DNA from: Rhizodiscina lignyota
Taxonomy: Eukaryota > Ascomycota > Dothideomycetes > Aulographales > Rhizodiscinaceae
Direction: 5' to 3'
Assembly (NCBI GenBank): GCA_010015805.1
Contig: ML978124.1
Coordinates: 2,294,001 to 2,358,000, forward strand
Length of the DNA stretch: 64,000 nucleotides
Position numbers and translations under genes: made by a program. Within the stretch, counting starts at the first letter, position 1. Each line of letters opens with the position of its first letter. A model generated the notes under the pieces. That model searched no databases. It was given only the letters and a program-made list of their open reading frames with translations, and was not told the DNA's origin. Shown piece after piece: positions 42,062 to 53,070 of this stretch.

Positions 42062-44649
42062 GCTATCTCCTCAATGCATCGAAATCACGGAAGATGTGCT
42101 CTGTGATATTTAGGTATTCCACCTCAGTCCACTGAATAGTTTTCAGCGTCAAATGTCTCGTCGCTGTTTGAAACATGTGCAGAGAGAGGAGTTCGGCCCT
42201 GCGCGTGTGAAACAAACTTTCTTTGTGCTAGAGAACGCGACCACCCTCGTGGGTCGTGTAACAGCCGCGTAGATATTGTTCGCGCTCCGCACGCGCTGCG
42301 CGCACACTGGTCAGTGGTACCTTTTGTTTCCCTCCTGCAGTGTTTCCAGGTGGGCAATCAGGATTCCAGAAACAAAGAGGTTGCGTGCAGGCTTGCAGCT
42401 GTCAAAGTCGAAAATAGGAGCGGGGGTATCGGAGTTGGAGCAGCCTGGAGTCGAATAAAGGGTAGAATGGGGCAGAAGGGTATCGTTGCTAGGGGTATCG
42501 AAATCGAAAATTGCGGTGGTTTCTGTTTAATCCAGCATGCGTGCTCAGACAAGCCGCCTTATCTCGCCTATTGCACACCGACGAGGAGGCGGATCTACCG
42601 CGCATACATGAAGTGGAAGATGATTAGCCCGCGTAATGCAGACGGAAAGTTGTCTCTACTGTGGCCTGTAGAGACTGGCGGAGGAATGCAGGAACAATAA
42701 CGGGGTCGATATGGCAGCGAAGACGTTGAGAATGGCAACGGACCCAACGGTGAAGTCGTAAATGCACGGCTCCACGGCGTGTCCCACACCCATCAGTGCG
42801 CTCGCCTGAAGACGGCTTGATCCAGCACAAGATGGCACGGACAATTGGCACAAAAGGGCACATAGTGGATAGCACGGGGCGCCAGAGCCACCCTCCCTCT
42901 CTCTGCTACGCGCACGGAAGCAGAGGCGTTCCGGCGGTCGACGACACGACGAACTAGCTCGACGAGACAGGGCGCGCGATGATTGGCCCATTTTCGACAA
43001 TTCGATGTGCAACTGGTGGCGCGCTGGGGCGGTAGAGGAGCACGATCTAGCCGCATGCGAATTTTGCGTCAACGCCCGCTCTGCCCCCCAGCACGCTGCC
43101 TACTCGAATGGGCATTCGCCTAAGCGGCGCGGCCAGCACAAAAAGACCTGCTTCGCGCGTTGTCCGCCGTAAAGCACTGGTGCAGGCACACCACCATCGG
43201 CCTTCTGGCAGCGCTGCGAACAATCCCTCCTCAGGGGCACGCCGCGAGCACTGGACAGAGCGACACGTCTCACACACCATCAACACAAACTCGCTGTCAT
43301 GGGGTCCCGCAGGCCCCGATTCAGCAGAGATTGGGGTGGCAGAGGCTGCGGTGCTGGTTGGGCGGGAGAGTATGACAACAATCTATTCCTTCATGAGCAG
43401 CTCGCTCTCGCCTCACTCGCATCCCCACAGTGCGGAGGGCATGAAACGCTGAGCAACGAGACGACGCGCCTCTTCTGCGTGGCGTGGATGGCTTCCCACG
43501 GCTTCTGCTCGCTTGTCCCATCTCGCACATGCAGATTGTCGATTGCGCAGGGCCCCCTCGCGCATCGTACGCCCCTAATTTCACGTGAACGGCTGTCCAG
43601 ATGTCAGCCATGATGGGCCCTCTAGCCTCCATATGTTTCATGTGTAGTCCCCATCGAGCAGGGATTCGTATCGTCCTCATGCGGACACGCTGTTCTGAGA
43701 TGACTTCATTCACATGCGACGAATGCTGCATGTCGCTATCCATGGACCATCACAGGGTCAGCAACAGAGTGAGGTAAGGTGAGCGCGTCGCGCGAAGAGC
43801 ACACGTAGCGCGCGCTCTTCCCAATCCGGCTACCCCCTGTGCATTGGGCCAAGAGACCTCGACATTTCTCTGTCCATCCGCCGAACCTCTCCTTTTCCAT
43901 CCATTCTCACGGATCGACCTTACACCAAACCAGTCTGTCGCGCCCGTGTGACCTCTCTATCTCTGCGCACTGATCCAACTTTAATCGCCGTGACTCGCTG
44001 GAAGAATTCAAACCTTAACCGCTCGCAACTCGCCGTTTTCCCCTCCGCCGAACCTTTCAATAGACTCGGCGTCAGCCGATCTTTCGAAGGGTTTCCTTGC
44101 TGGTGACACTCCCTCGGCGTCACGGTCTAACGAAAAGTTGGAAAGATTACCGTTTTTAGAGTCGTTCGCACCGACGAGCTTCGGATCTTGACTCAATCTC
44201 GACTTGGCATCCGTGCTGTAAGCCATGTTGAGCTAAAAGCCACGACTCACGAAAGCCTTTCCTCGTCAAGAAGGACCCTGAGATCCACCGCAAACTTCTC
44301 CACTCACCCGTGTGCCTATGACGCAAGCTGGTTGTTTGCTTTTCTGATTCATGTCCAAAAAGATATCGTGACCATCAGGCCAGACAGCTCGAGCTCCACA
44401 TGGGCGCTTTCCACGCACTCTCGAAACGCGTCGTGGAGAAGTTGACGTCGTGGGCGCTGTCAGTGGATACCCACATGCATAGGCATGCTTGCTTTTGTTA
44501 CCGAAAATAATACGCAGTCTCAGCCGCCATCTGCAACTCCACGATTGTGGCTAGCGGCAGACGTTTGTTTTTCTCTCCGGAATGACGGAAACGGTTCTTC
44601 GCATTCGCACGTTTCACAGTCGCGTGCTCTTTGCACATGTTTGTTTGCT
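42062..44649. other. Large intergenic interval
   Basis: About 2.6 kb with no supported gene. The right part is GC-rich with short inverted repeats, for example GAAGAGC near 43795 and GCTCTTC near 43814. A 72-aa minus-strand open frame at 44008-44226 (MAYSTDAKSRLSQDPKLVGA) has the look of a disordered protein but no splice continuation or family that I know. It could be a small gene. Confidence 0.35.
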
Positions 44650-45711
44650 TCATCGGGCCTTTGCTGTTAACCAGCCAGTTGACAGACTGCCACGGTCGCC
44701 CATGTGTCCACGCCATTGAATCGTCAGTTGTCCCAACGTAGCCTTGCCATCAGTAACAATGAGTTCATTCTCGTCTCCAGAACCATCCACAGGAACTTCC
44801 TGCTGCAGGAGAAAAGCGACCTGCATGACATCCCGCGAGCTCAACAGCGGTGCTCGTGCTGGCTGTGCGTCACGTCCCGGCATGTCCCAGTTCAGGCTGG
44901 TGGATGTGAATGGCGGTTTGGCACTAATGTTGACGACCTCCAAGCACACAGTGCCTTCGCCCATGTTCTCGAGCTGCGCCTCAAGCACGTACTTCGCTAA
45001 ACCTCCCTTTCTGGAACCCGGTACCTCTCCAGTCTTGGTCCGTACGCTGAGGAGCTGTTGCGCAACGAACTGGTACAGCTTCCTAAACGTCCTGACACGC
45101 GCGCCAGTGATCGTATGCGCACTGTCTTCGCCTTTGCCCACTGACAATTGCGACTCTGTGTACGTAACTGTAACGGCAAGGATATGGTTACCTTCCTCCT
45201 TAAGATCCAACTTTATGATTCTTTGCAGCGACTCTCCTGACGCAAGATCCTCCCCATATCCCGCCGACTTGCTGCCTTCTTCGTCTTCGGCCGCCTCTGA
45301 GATTATACCCCCTTTGACATTAAGAGCAATGCCATCCGGACTGCTCGGTGTCTGCATCTGCGCCGTAATTCTCACTCCACTGATCGCACGATCCGATTTC
45401 TGAGGCAGCTCATTGTTCGCGCTGAGAGTGCAGGAGAAGGACTCGCCGACGTATGCTGATGCGAAGGCGGAAGGTAGTGTGAGAGCAGGCGTGAGTGTGA
45501 AATGTGCCGCGTCAGCCCCATTTTCTTCCGCCGGGACGCTCAATGCAGCCAGAGGAGAGATGTAGAGTTCATCCGGATCGACAGGCTTCGAGGTTTGGGG
45601 CAGAGGATATTGGTGTGAGAGGGAGGGTCGTGAGAGTCGTAGGACCTTGAGACTGATCGAATGTGGCCCTTTAATCCCTTCGCCGGTCGAATGTGTGCGT
45701 GCGTGAGCCAT
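44650..45711 (-). CDS. TRAPPC13: TRAPP complex subunit 13 homologue (DUF974)
   Basis: A single exon of 353 aa, close to the usual 350-420. The opening SISLKVLRLSRPSL and the following strand-rich region with SAFASAYVGESFSCTLSANN are family hallmarks. Later landmarks are ITAQMQTPSS, LDLKEEGNHILAVTVTY, RKLYQFVAQQLLSVRTKT and FLLQQEVPVDG. The end, QLTIQWRGHMGDRGSLSTGW, is the conserved closing motif. The protein is mostly beta-sandwich and belongs to the metazoan/filamentous-fungal TRAPP set that serves Rab11/Rab1-type activation; yeast lacks a clear copy. A Glu/Ser-rich insert (EAAEDEEGSKSAG) sits in the middle. Confidence 0.92.
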   Translation of the reverse strand: MAHARTHSTGEGIKGPHSISLKVLRLSRPSLSHQYPLPQTSKPVDPDELYISPLAALSVPAEENGADAAHFTLTPALTLPSAFASAYVGESFSCTLSANNELPQKSDRAISGVRITAQMQTPSSPDGIALNVKGGIISEAAEDEEGSKSAGYGEDLASGESLQRIIKLDLKEEGNHILAVTVTYTESQLSVGKGEDSAHTITGARVRTFRKLYQFVAQQLLSVRTKTGEVPGSRKGGLAKYVLEAQLENMGEGTVCLEVVNISAKPPFTSTSLNWDMPGRDAQPARAPLLSSRDVMQVAFLLQQEVPVDGSGDENELIVTDGKATLGQLTIQWRGHMGDRGSLSTGWLTAKAR

Positions 45712-46136
45712 TAGACTACTTTGTCAATAGCATGCCAGAGTCGTGGCTTAAGTAGTAGAGCTCCATAGCTGCCCGAAGTGGGACGAGTCCGGCATTGCAG
45801 GGGGAGCTAATCAGCACGTGTTCTCGCGTCTCTTTCCGCGACTTCAAATTTGGACCGCGTCTCGTCTTTGTTCCAACAATCCAAAAACTTCACTATGAAC
45901 AAGGAGGAGTTGGGTCTTCTCTTCAAGTCTAGAATATGCTCTACTCCATACAATGCCTGAAAGGACGTCAGCCTACATCACGACATCACTTTTTCATCTA
46001 GTCGCTGCAATTGAGGAAATTGAAGATGGACTGGAAAGTCCATAGGCCGGGATATTCAGTTTCACATCCATTCAAGTCTTTGCTTAGAAGCAATCTCGCT
46101 GGTTGATGCATATATCCAGACTTAATTTCATTAACG
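45712..46136. other. Divergent promoter region of TRAPPC13 and CCE1
   Basis: 425 bp between two divergent starts. A CACGTG E-box lies near 45813. No TATA box is obvious. Confidence 0.4.
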
Positions 46137-47210
46137 ATGGCTTCTCCTTCATCCTCCTTCTCGAGCGTTCTCACATCCTTGAAACTTGTCCACCTGCGGT
46201 CTTTACTTGCAGCAATTGGCGCCAATACTGGAGGGACCAAACCTATACTTATCTCTCGACTAGGCCAGCAACTGCCGCTATCAAAGCTCCAGTTCCACCA
46301 AGATCAACAGTCGAGCAGGACGAGAATCTTGAGCTTGGATATGGGCATTAAGAACCTCGCTTTCTGCGTCTGCGATGTCAGTACACCAGCTTTAAGCAGT
46401 AACAGAGTACCTGCGAACAACCAAAGCCACAATAGTCTTTTGGAATCAACAGAACACAGACCTGGCCCGCAATGGACTCTCGCCGTTCAAGCATGGAAGC
46501 GTGTATCTCTGATGGACCTCTCTCCCACCTCTGCGTCACCCAAGGACAACTCTACGGATCCGGAGGCGATAGACCCCTTCCACCCTCGCGAACTTTCCCG
46601 CCTAGCCTACAATCTGGCGACGGATATACTTCTCCCATATAGCGCGGACACTATCCTTATCGAGCGACAGCGCTTCCGTTCCGGTGGCGCAGCGGCGGTG
46701 CAAGAGTGGACTGTGCGCGTCAACATGCTGGAGTCGATGCTATGGGCCGTTCTGAGAACGCTGGAAGCCGATTCGAAGAATGCCAGCGGAATGGGGACGA
46801 GTTTCCCAGCTGTGTGGGATGTCAGTCCTGCTCGTGTCGGTACGTTCTGGGTCCACGGCAGTGGCAATGGAAATCGTGATTCATCGATACCCACAACGCG
46901 CAAGGTCGACAAGAGGGACAAGATTGATTTTCTCAGGCGTTGGATTGCCAACCCGGAGCGTACGATTGATCTTAGATTTGGAAGAGAGGTTGAATCGCTG
47001 CGAGATGCTTTCATCCAAGACAACCATCCGAAACGCAGGGCGACAGCCGCTCGTAGAGATATCGGAAAGCTAGATGACCTAGCAGACTGCTTGCTCCAAG
47101 CCGCGGCATGGGTTCAATGGGAGGCTAATCGGCAGCTCATTTCTGAGATGCAGGTGGAGAACGAGGAAGACACTGATAGGCTTCTCGCAAAGTTGAAGAA
47201 GCGATCGTGA
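46137..47210 (+). CDS. CCE1: Mitochondrial Holliday-junction resolvase (CCE1/Ydc2)
   Basis: A single exon of 357 aa, near the size of yeast CCE1 (353). The N-terminal 50 residues form a SAP-like DNA-binding helix pair (LKLVHLRSLLAAIGANTGG, then TKPILISRL). The RNase H-type nuclease follows, with the first catalytic Asp in ILSLDMGIKNLAFC, the Glu in ILIERQRFRSGG, and the paired Asp in KLDDLADCLLQA. It cuts four-way DNA junctions during segregation of mitochondrial DNA. The first residues (MASPSSSFSSVLTSLK) lack acids and could target mitochondria. An insert rich in Asn/Ser between strands (PANNQSHNS) is typical of fungal members. Confidence 0.95.
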   Translation: MASPSSSFSSVLTSLKLVHLRSLLAAIGANTGGTKPILISRLGQQLPLSKLQFHQDQQSSRTRILSLDMGIKNLAFCVCDVSTPALSSNRVPANNQSHNSLLESTEHRPGPQWTLAVQAWKRVSLMDLSPTSASPKDNSTDPEAIDPFHPRELSRLAYNLATDILLPYSADTILIERQRFRSGGAAAVQEWTVRVNMLESMLWAVLRTLEADSKNASGMGTSFPAVWDVSPARVGTFWVHGSGNGNRDSSIPTTRKVDKRDKIDFLRRWIANPERTIDLRFGREVESLRDAFIQDNHPKRRATAARRDIGKLDDLADCLLQAAAWVQWEANRQLISEMQVENEEDTDRLLAKLKKRS

Positions 47211-47795
47211 AGCTGCGTAGCAAAGCTTGTGGCGGAAATGTCGTCGGATGACGAATACCTACACGTCGAAGTGAATGTAACAGACGAAACATTCTAAGTT
47301 AGCAAGTCAATGAGGAGACCCCGCATGTAATTGAACGCTATACTCATGGGCGTTATGGTCACATTCAGACCCACTTTAATGACTTCGCCTGGTGACACGC
47401 ACGTCTTCTGCGATTTATAGGTACACGTCACGTCTCACACGAGCGACGAGGCATTATCAGAGGATCTTGGATATCATAGGAGAAAAACAGAAGCATTCCA
47501 ATTCCGCATGTACCCCATCATTACCATAACAAAAATGGCCGTGTGGCCGTGTGTTGCCGTGCAGTGCTCATCCATCCCATGCTGTGTCCGAAGCGACGCC
47601 GTCTCGTCGAGTGAGGGAGAATCGGCGGGGTATAATGTGTTTAGCAATCCCGTAAAAGCCCAGACGAACGAAATCAGGCGTATCCGTTCCCCAAGTCCCA
47701 TAAACATGAACATCGAAACCCGTAGGGAGCGATGCCTAGGCCAACCTCGCATACTTCCGTCTTGTCATACGCCATGTCCTCATGCACCCAGCTAG
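47211..47795. other. Intergenic interval between convergent genes
   Basis: 585 bp of 3' flank of CCE1 and of the disordered protein gene. No further feature is supported. Confidence 0.4.
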
Positions 47796-49142
47796 TTACT
47801 CGGAGGTCTTAGCAGCTCGAGGGCTTCCCTTCTTGGCCTTGCCATTTCCTCCATTCTCAGCGGGCTCGGTGCTTGCATCCTCTTCCTCGCTACCCTCCTC
47901 ATACATAGCCTCCACCTCCGTATTCTCTGCATCCTGTTCCTCGACATCCTCCTTCGTCCAATCGCTCCCCTTCCTGCTCAACTTCCCATTAATACTCGCC
48001 TCCCGCGGACTCGTCAACGGACTGCTCATGCTCATCCCGCTAATACTATCTGTCTTGCCATGACCTATCATGCCGCTCCTCACGCTGCCGGCTTCTCCAC
48101 CAAAAACGCCCACCATGCCGCTCACGCCCGCAGTGCTGCTGATTGACTTGGTCTTGTCGGCGTAGTAGCTGTTGCGTTCGCTGCTGAGCGCCGGCGCTGT
48201 GACGCCGGAGGAACTGTACACACTTGCGCGCTCGGCGCTCGCAAGGCCGCCGACGGAGGGGCGCGGTGCATCGCCTGGGGCGGTGTTACCGCTGAGGACG
48301 CTCAGGGGGAGGGACTCTCTGCTGTTGCCGAAGAGAGATGATGGGGCGAGAGCGCGGACTGAGGCGTCGGTGTCGAGACTGCGGCGACGGCGGCGCTTTG
48401 ATGATGAGGCGAGCGTGAGGATAGAGGCGTCATCTGTGAGGATATTGTTGGCTGTTGCGGCAGAATAAGTGTGAGGGTGGAGCTGCTGTTGGAGGTGCGG
48501 CGGCACGGCAGATGCAGGTGGTGACATTGGATAAGGTTGGGAGAAGCTCAGGGAGTTGGAGTGGGTCAAGTTGGTATTGGGAGGAGCTGGTGTGAGAGAC
48601 GTCGTGGTAGTTGGGTTGAGCATGCCCGAAGGCGCGGTGGATTGTATCGTCGTGAGAGTAGTAGTAAGGCTGCGATCCGAGTGATTGGGCGAGCTGAATG
48701 TACTGTTTGCGCCGCCATCGCGAGACGAGAGACCCCCTCCGATGGTATTTGACGTGCCAGCTTTTGAGAAGCCCGCATCAGAGTGTATGGTCCCTGGGTT
48801 TGTAGCAACAGTGGGAGCCGCAGATTTATTGCTACGACCAGGCGCATCTGTCACACCATTCGACTCGACATAAGAGCTGTAGTCGCTGGCGGCCTCGGAG
48901 CGAGCTGTGGAGTAGGAAAGGCGGCCGTTGGCTCCAGCGGTCGACTGAGCTGGACGGTGCAAGTGGCCGGATTCAGGGTAAGGATTGTTGTTCTTGGACG
49001 GGATCTGGTGGCTCTTTGACTTTGAATGGCCAAGACCGTGGTGCTTCTTTTCTGCTCTTTGCGGAGAGGTGGACGAGTTTTTGAGGTTGGCAAGCCGTTT
49101 CATCCACGCGAAAGGGCGTCGGCGAGTATGACGATCTGCCAT
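47796..49142 (-). CDS. Conserved disordered fungal protein of unknown function
   Basis: A single exon of 448 aa, almost wholly low-complexity: Ser, Thr, Asn and Pro runs with a basic start (RHTRRRPFAWMKRLANLK). A short conserved core (about residues 240-300) has TDDASILTLASSSKRRRRRS, then LDTDASVRALAPSSLFGNSR and ESLPLSVLSGN. After it come SERNSYYADK and VRSGMIGHGKTDSISG. The tail is acidic (EEQDAENTEVEAMYEEGSEE). I recall similar sequences in other Pezizomycotina carrying the label Ca2+-modulated non-selective cation channel polycystin, but no membrane helix is present here, so that label is not supported by sequence. Likely a regulatory or scaffold protein. Confidence 0.8.
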   Translation of the reverse strand: MADRHTRRRPFAWMKRLANLKNSSTSPQRAEKKHHGLGHSKSKSHQIPSKNNNPYPESGHLHRPAQSTAGANGRLSYSTARSEAASDYSSYVESNGVTDAPGRSNKSAAPTVATNPGTIHSDAGFSKAGTSNTIGGGLSSRDGGANSTFSSPNHSDRSLTTTLTTIQSTAPSGMLNPTTTTSLTPAPPNTNLTHSNSLSFSQPYPMSPPASAVPPHLQQQLHPHTYSAATANNILTDDASILTLASSSKRRRRRSLDTDASVRALAPSSLFGNSRESLPLSVLSGNTAPGDAPRPSVGGLASAERASVYSSSGVTAPALSSERNSYYADKTKSISSTAGVSGMVGVFGGEAGSVRSGMIGHGKTDSISGMSMSSPLTSPREASINGKLSRKGSDWTKEDVEEQDAENTEVEAMYEEGSEEEDASTEPAENGGNGKAKKGSPRAAKTSE

Positions 49143-49973
49143 GATGAGCGGTCAGTGAGTATCAGTTCGACCGCACGCATTCTGAAGGTCGAGTAGAAGC
49201 AATATGTAGGTATACAGCGACCTCGGTGACGCAGAAGATCGCGTATATCGTACGACTCAGCACTTACCATGCGGCCTGGTGGCAGGCTCGGCAGTGGCCA
49301 TCATTTGATCGTAATGTGGGCGCCCAACAGCCCTGTGGAATAGAGCTAGCCTTGTTGTTGGGTGGAGGAGAGTGCTGCGTCACGCAAACGAACCGATTGG
49401 GCTCTGTCAGAAGCACACGTGTTGACGAGCTCCTCTAGGGGTGACGTCGCGGCCAATTGCGGATCGGAAGGTCAGTCTGCACTCAGTCGCCTGGCGCTTG
49501 GTGCCTTCAGAAGAAGCAGGTCGGGCTGGAAGAGCGGAAAGTTGGTAGAAATGCAGTCGGAGTGTATCGTGAGGCGAGAGGAGAGGGAATGTTGCGGTTG
49601 AAGTGATGAGTGGGCGGGTCTTCCTGTTGTGGACGGATGCGGTTCACGGTTTGGGTTGCGGCCGCGCCTTCAGCCAGCCAAGCTCGAGTTCGTGGGCCAG
49701 CCTTGGCGCTTGCCCGCCGAACAAGTCTGGGGAAGCACTGAACTCATCAAACTTGTCTCAACGTCATCTGTTACGCTACACGAGCAAGATTTGGCGGAAA
49801 CAACTACGTCCGTGGCTATGATTTGCTACGCTGATGTCTAAGCTGATTTGCTGTCCTCATTTTGCCTAAGTCGTCCAAGCCAATCACAAATGCAGACGCC
49901 ACCTGCAAAGTTAGCGAGAGCAGATGAGGATCCCCCGTGAACGGTGAAGGCACCTAAGTTTTCAGATTGTATA
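49143..49973. other. Divergent promoter region before MLH3
   Basis: About 830 bp between two divergent starts, with no supported gene. An open frame at 49603-49841 shows no family or splice pattern. Confidence 0.4.
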
Positions 49974-52900
49974 ATGATACCGGCTTCAACGGCATCTCGG
50001 GACGACGAGCAGCTCAAGAGGATTCAGCGGCTCCCAGACGAAGTCATCGCTCAGATCAAATCATCCACAGCAATCACCAGCCTCACTGATGTCATTCTGC
50101 AGTTGATCAGGAATTCTCTCGATGCAGGAGCTAGGAAGATAGAAGTCGGTATCGATTTCCTGCGTGGCAGTTGTGTTGTAGAAGATGATGGCACCGGTAT
50201 TCCTCCTTCTGAATTCACCGGGAGTGGTGGTCTTGGGAGGTTGTACCGTATGTCCACTGGATAGCTTCCCACAACTGTAATGCTCTAACATATCTCTAGA
50301 CACATCAAAGTACCGTATCGGTGCAGAGCACTATGGCCGCAATGGCACATTTCTCGCGTCTCTGGCAGCACTGGCTCTTGTGACGGTATCTTCTCAACAT
50401 CGTGAATATCGCTCGACGAACAGCCTTGTACTCCATAGGTCAAACCCAATCTCGCGCTTCATCCCTGCGCCTCCAAGCCATGAACTTCATTTCAGAGACC
50501 ATGGAACTAGCGTCACCGTCAGGGATCTATTTGGGAATATGCCAGTTCGAGTAAAGCAGCGAGCCACTTTCGAAGAGCGTCTAGAAGGCGACAGGCTGTG
50601 GGAAGAATTGAAGAAATCAATCATTGCCCTTCTCATAGCTTTCAAGAGTCCTGTGAATCTCAAACTCAGGGATTTGCAAGGCGACAGAACGTTCAATATC
50701 AAAGACCGTCGTCTGGACCCGAAAGCACCATCTACCGGTCAAAATTCCCTTAAGTCCGGTGACGGTGCATCGTCTGACATGGAAAATGCACTTTTCATTC
50801 TCACTCAAGGCGGCATGGTATCACAGGCCGAACGGACGTCATGGGTCCCAGTATCTGCATCCTCAGGTTCCATTTCGATCAAAGGCATCATTTCGGTTGA
50901 CCCTGTTCCAAGCAAGCTCGTTCAGTTCATCTCTCTCGATATACATCCGCTTTCGGCTAACTCTGGTCATAATGAGCTCTTTGATGAAATTAGTCGCATC
51001 TTCAGCCGTTCGAGTTTTGGCGTCATTGAGGAAGATCCAGACGTTGATGACCTCAAGAAAGAACGCCGCAAGCAGGACAACCGGATTATTTCCGATGACC
51101 CGACGAATAAGCGCTTCAAACGTGGCCGAAAAGGCATCGACAAATGGCCGATGTTTGTGTTCAGAATAGTCTTGCGCGACGGCAAGAGAAAAGGCATGGA
51201 CGAAGGAGTCGCAGCTAATTCGTTGGAGAACCAATCCCATATGCAGGCAGTCCTCGAGGTGTTGTCTGCAATGGTAACACAATGGCTCTCGTCACAGAAC
51301 TTCCGTCCACGTAAGCGGCAACGAAAGTTGAATTCGAATTCATCTTCCACCCCGTCTTCAGACTTAGACGTGCCCGGGACTCCCATCCAAAAGACCAAGG
51401 GATCGACAGCTGCTAACTCCTTGGGGACTGGAGGTTCAGAGACTCGTTTAGACAGTCGAGGGAAACCGTACATGGGCATACGATCTTTCAATGAATTGAG
51501 CAGAATCAAAAGCGGCAATTCCGCATTCTATGACACAATTTGGCCGACCAAGGCAACGACTTCCCGGCCATCACCCTCCCACGAAAGAGCAGGCGTAATA
51601 TACGATGCCGATAGGAGTAGAGAGACGATCATAATGAAGTGTAATGCTCTCTCCAGCAATGAGCAGCACAACGCGCCATCACTGAGTGATCAAGCTCTAG
51701 AGATCGCTGAGCAGCAGAGTTCGGAGTTGGAAGACGGCACCGTTACATGGCAAGACCCTATCACTAAAGAAAGACATCGAGTGAATGCAAGGACCGGTGC
51801 CATCATTTTACCGCAGCAGCAAAAGCTCGTCGAAACGCCTAGGCCTTATTCAGCATTATCAAATCAGAGAAAGATTGGCGGAAGCTTGCCACGATCGAAG
51901 TCTGTAGGCAATGTAACGGAATCGTCGAACTTCTTACCCGACTTCCTGCAACAGTGGAAGAACCCAGTATTTCTCGATTCACAGCAGCCAATTCCGCAGG
52001 TCGCGTTCGATATACCTGGGAACAATGATCGCGGTGCTGCGTCCCATAGGCGCTCGCTGTCACACCATGCCAAGTATTTCGAGAGTATTCGAGACTTTGG
52101 TATCGACAAGCTCTCTAAAGCCGGACTTGTGGAGTCTCAAGTAATCGCTCAAGTCGACCGAAAATTCATCCTTATCAAGATGCCCATGACCAAAGTTGGG
52201 ACGCCGTCCAGATCGACAACCATTCCAGATGATGAAAACGGCACCAATGATGCTCTCATACTCGTTGATCAACATGCCGCGGACGAACGCATTAGAGTTG
52301 AAGCTCTTCTTTCGGGACTCATTCAACCGCCATCTCCCCAAGAGGCTTCATATCGATCATCTCTGAGTCACAGCTGCCGGTTCAAATACGTGCTCTTGCA
52401 AGAGCCCCTCCAATTCCAGGTCTCTGACCAAGAACGAAGACTGGTAGAACTCCATGCGCGCCACTTTGCGAACTGGAGTATCCTTTTCGATCTGTCATCA
52501 GTACTGAGGGATACCAGTAAAAGCACACCTGCCACCAGCTCACGGACCACAAATGCAACATCAAACACCGTCACCGTACGAACTCTGCCAGCAGTCATCG
52601 CCGAGCGCGTGAAATCGGACCCTAAGCTTCTAATCACACTCATTCGTGATGAAATATGGCGTCTCAACGATCCTCACAATCGCAGAGCAGGCGTAAACGA
52701 CACTCACCTTGAGGCAAGCGACCTGACTGATCGAACTGCAACCTGGCTCGCCCATCTTGGATCCATCCCGCCTGGACTGCTCGACATGATCAACTCGCGC
52801 GCCTGCCGTAGCGCATGCATGTTTAACGACGTCCTGAGAATGGATGAGTGTGAGGAGCTTGTGAGGAAGCTTGAGCGGTGCGTGTTCCCGTTCATGTGTG

Positions 52901-53070
52901 CGCATGGGAGACCTAGTATGGTGCCTGTTGTGAACTTTAGGGGTGGGCTTGGGAGTGGCTTTGGGGGAAGAGAGCGTCTTGGGAATGGTGATGGGGACGA
53001 TGGAGACTTTGTTTCTGCCTTTAAGAAGTGGAGGGGAAGTGATAGGGATGTGGAAGAGACTGAAGGTTAA
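49974..53070 (+). CDS. MLH3: DNA mismatch-repair protein MLH3 (MutL family)
   Basis: Exons 49974-50247 and 50300-53070 join over a 52-bp intron (donor GTATGT, acceptor CTCTAG) that splits GGLGRLYHTSKYR, giving 1014 aa. The GHKL ATPase is at the N-terminus: VILQLIRNSLDAGA, VEDDGTGIPPSE and YGRNGTFLASLAAL. The general-base glutamate of MutL ATPases (ELVEN in E. coli) appears to be Gln here (LQLIRN). A long disordered middle follows. The C-terminal endonuclease domain has the exact metal-binding motif DQHA-x2-E-x4-E (DQHAADERIRVE), then ACRSACMFND and CAHGRPSMVPV. With MLH1 it forms MutL-gamma, which resolves meiotic crossovers and aids mismatch repair. It is nuclear. Confidence 0.93.

Noticed and set aside
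43938-44226. 72-aa minus-strand frame as a firm gene
   Set aside because: Protein-like in composition but no family, no clear intron and no supporting context, so it is only mentioned within the interval.
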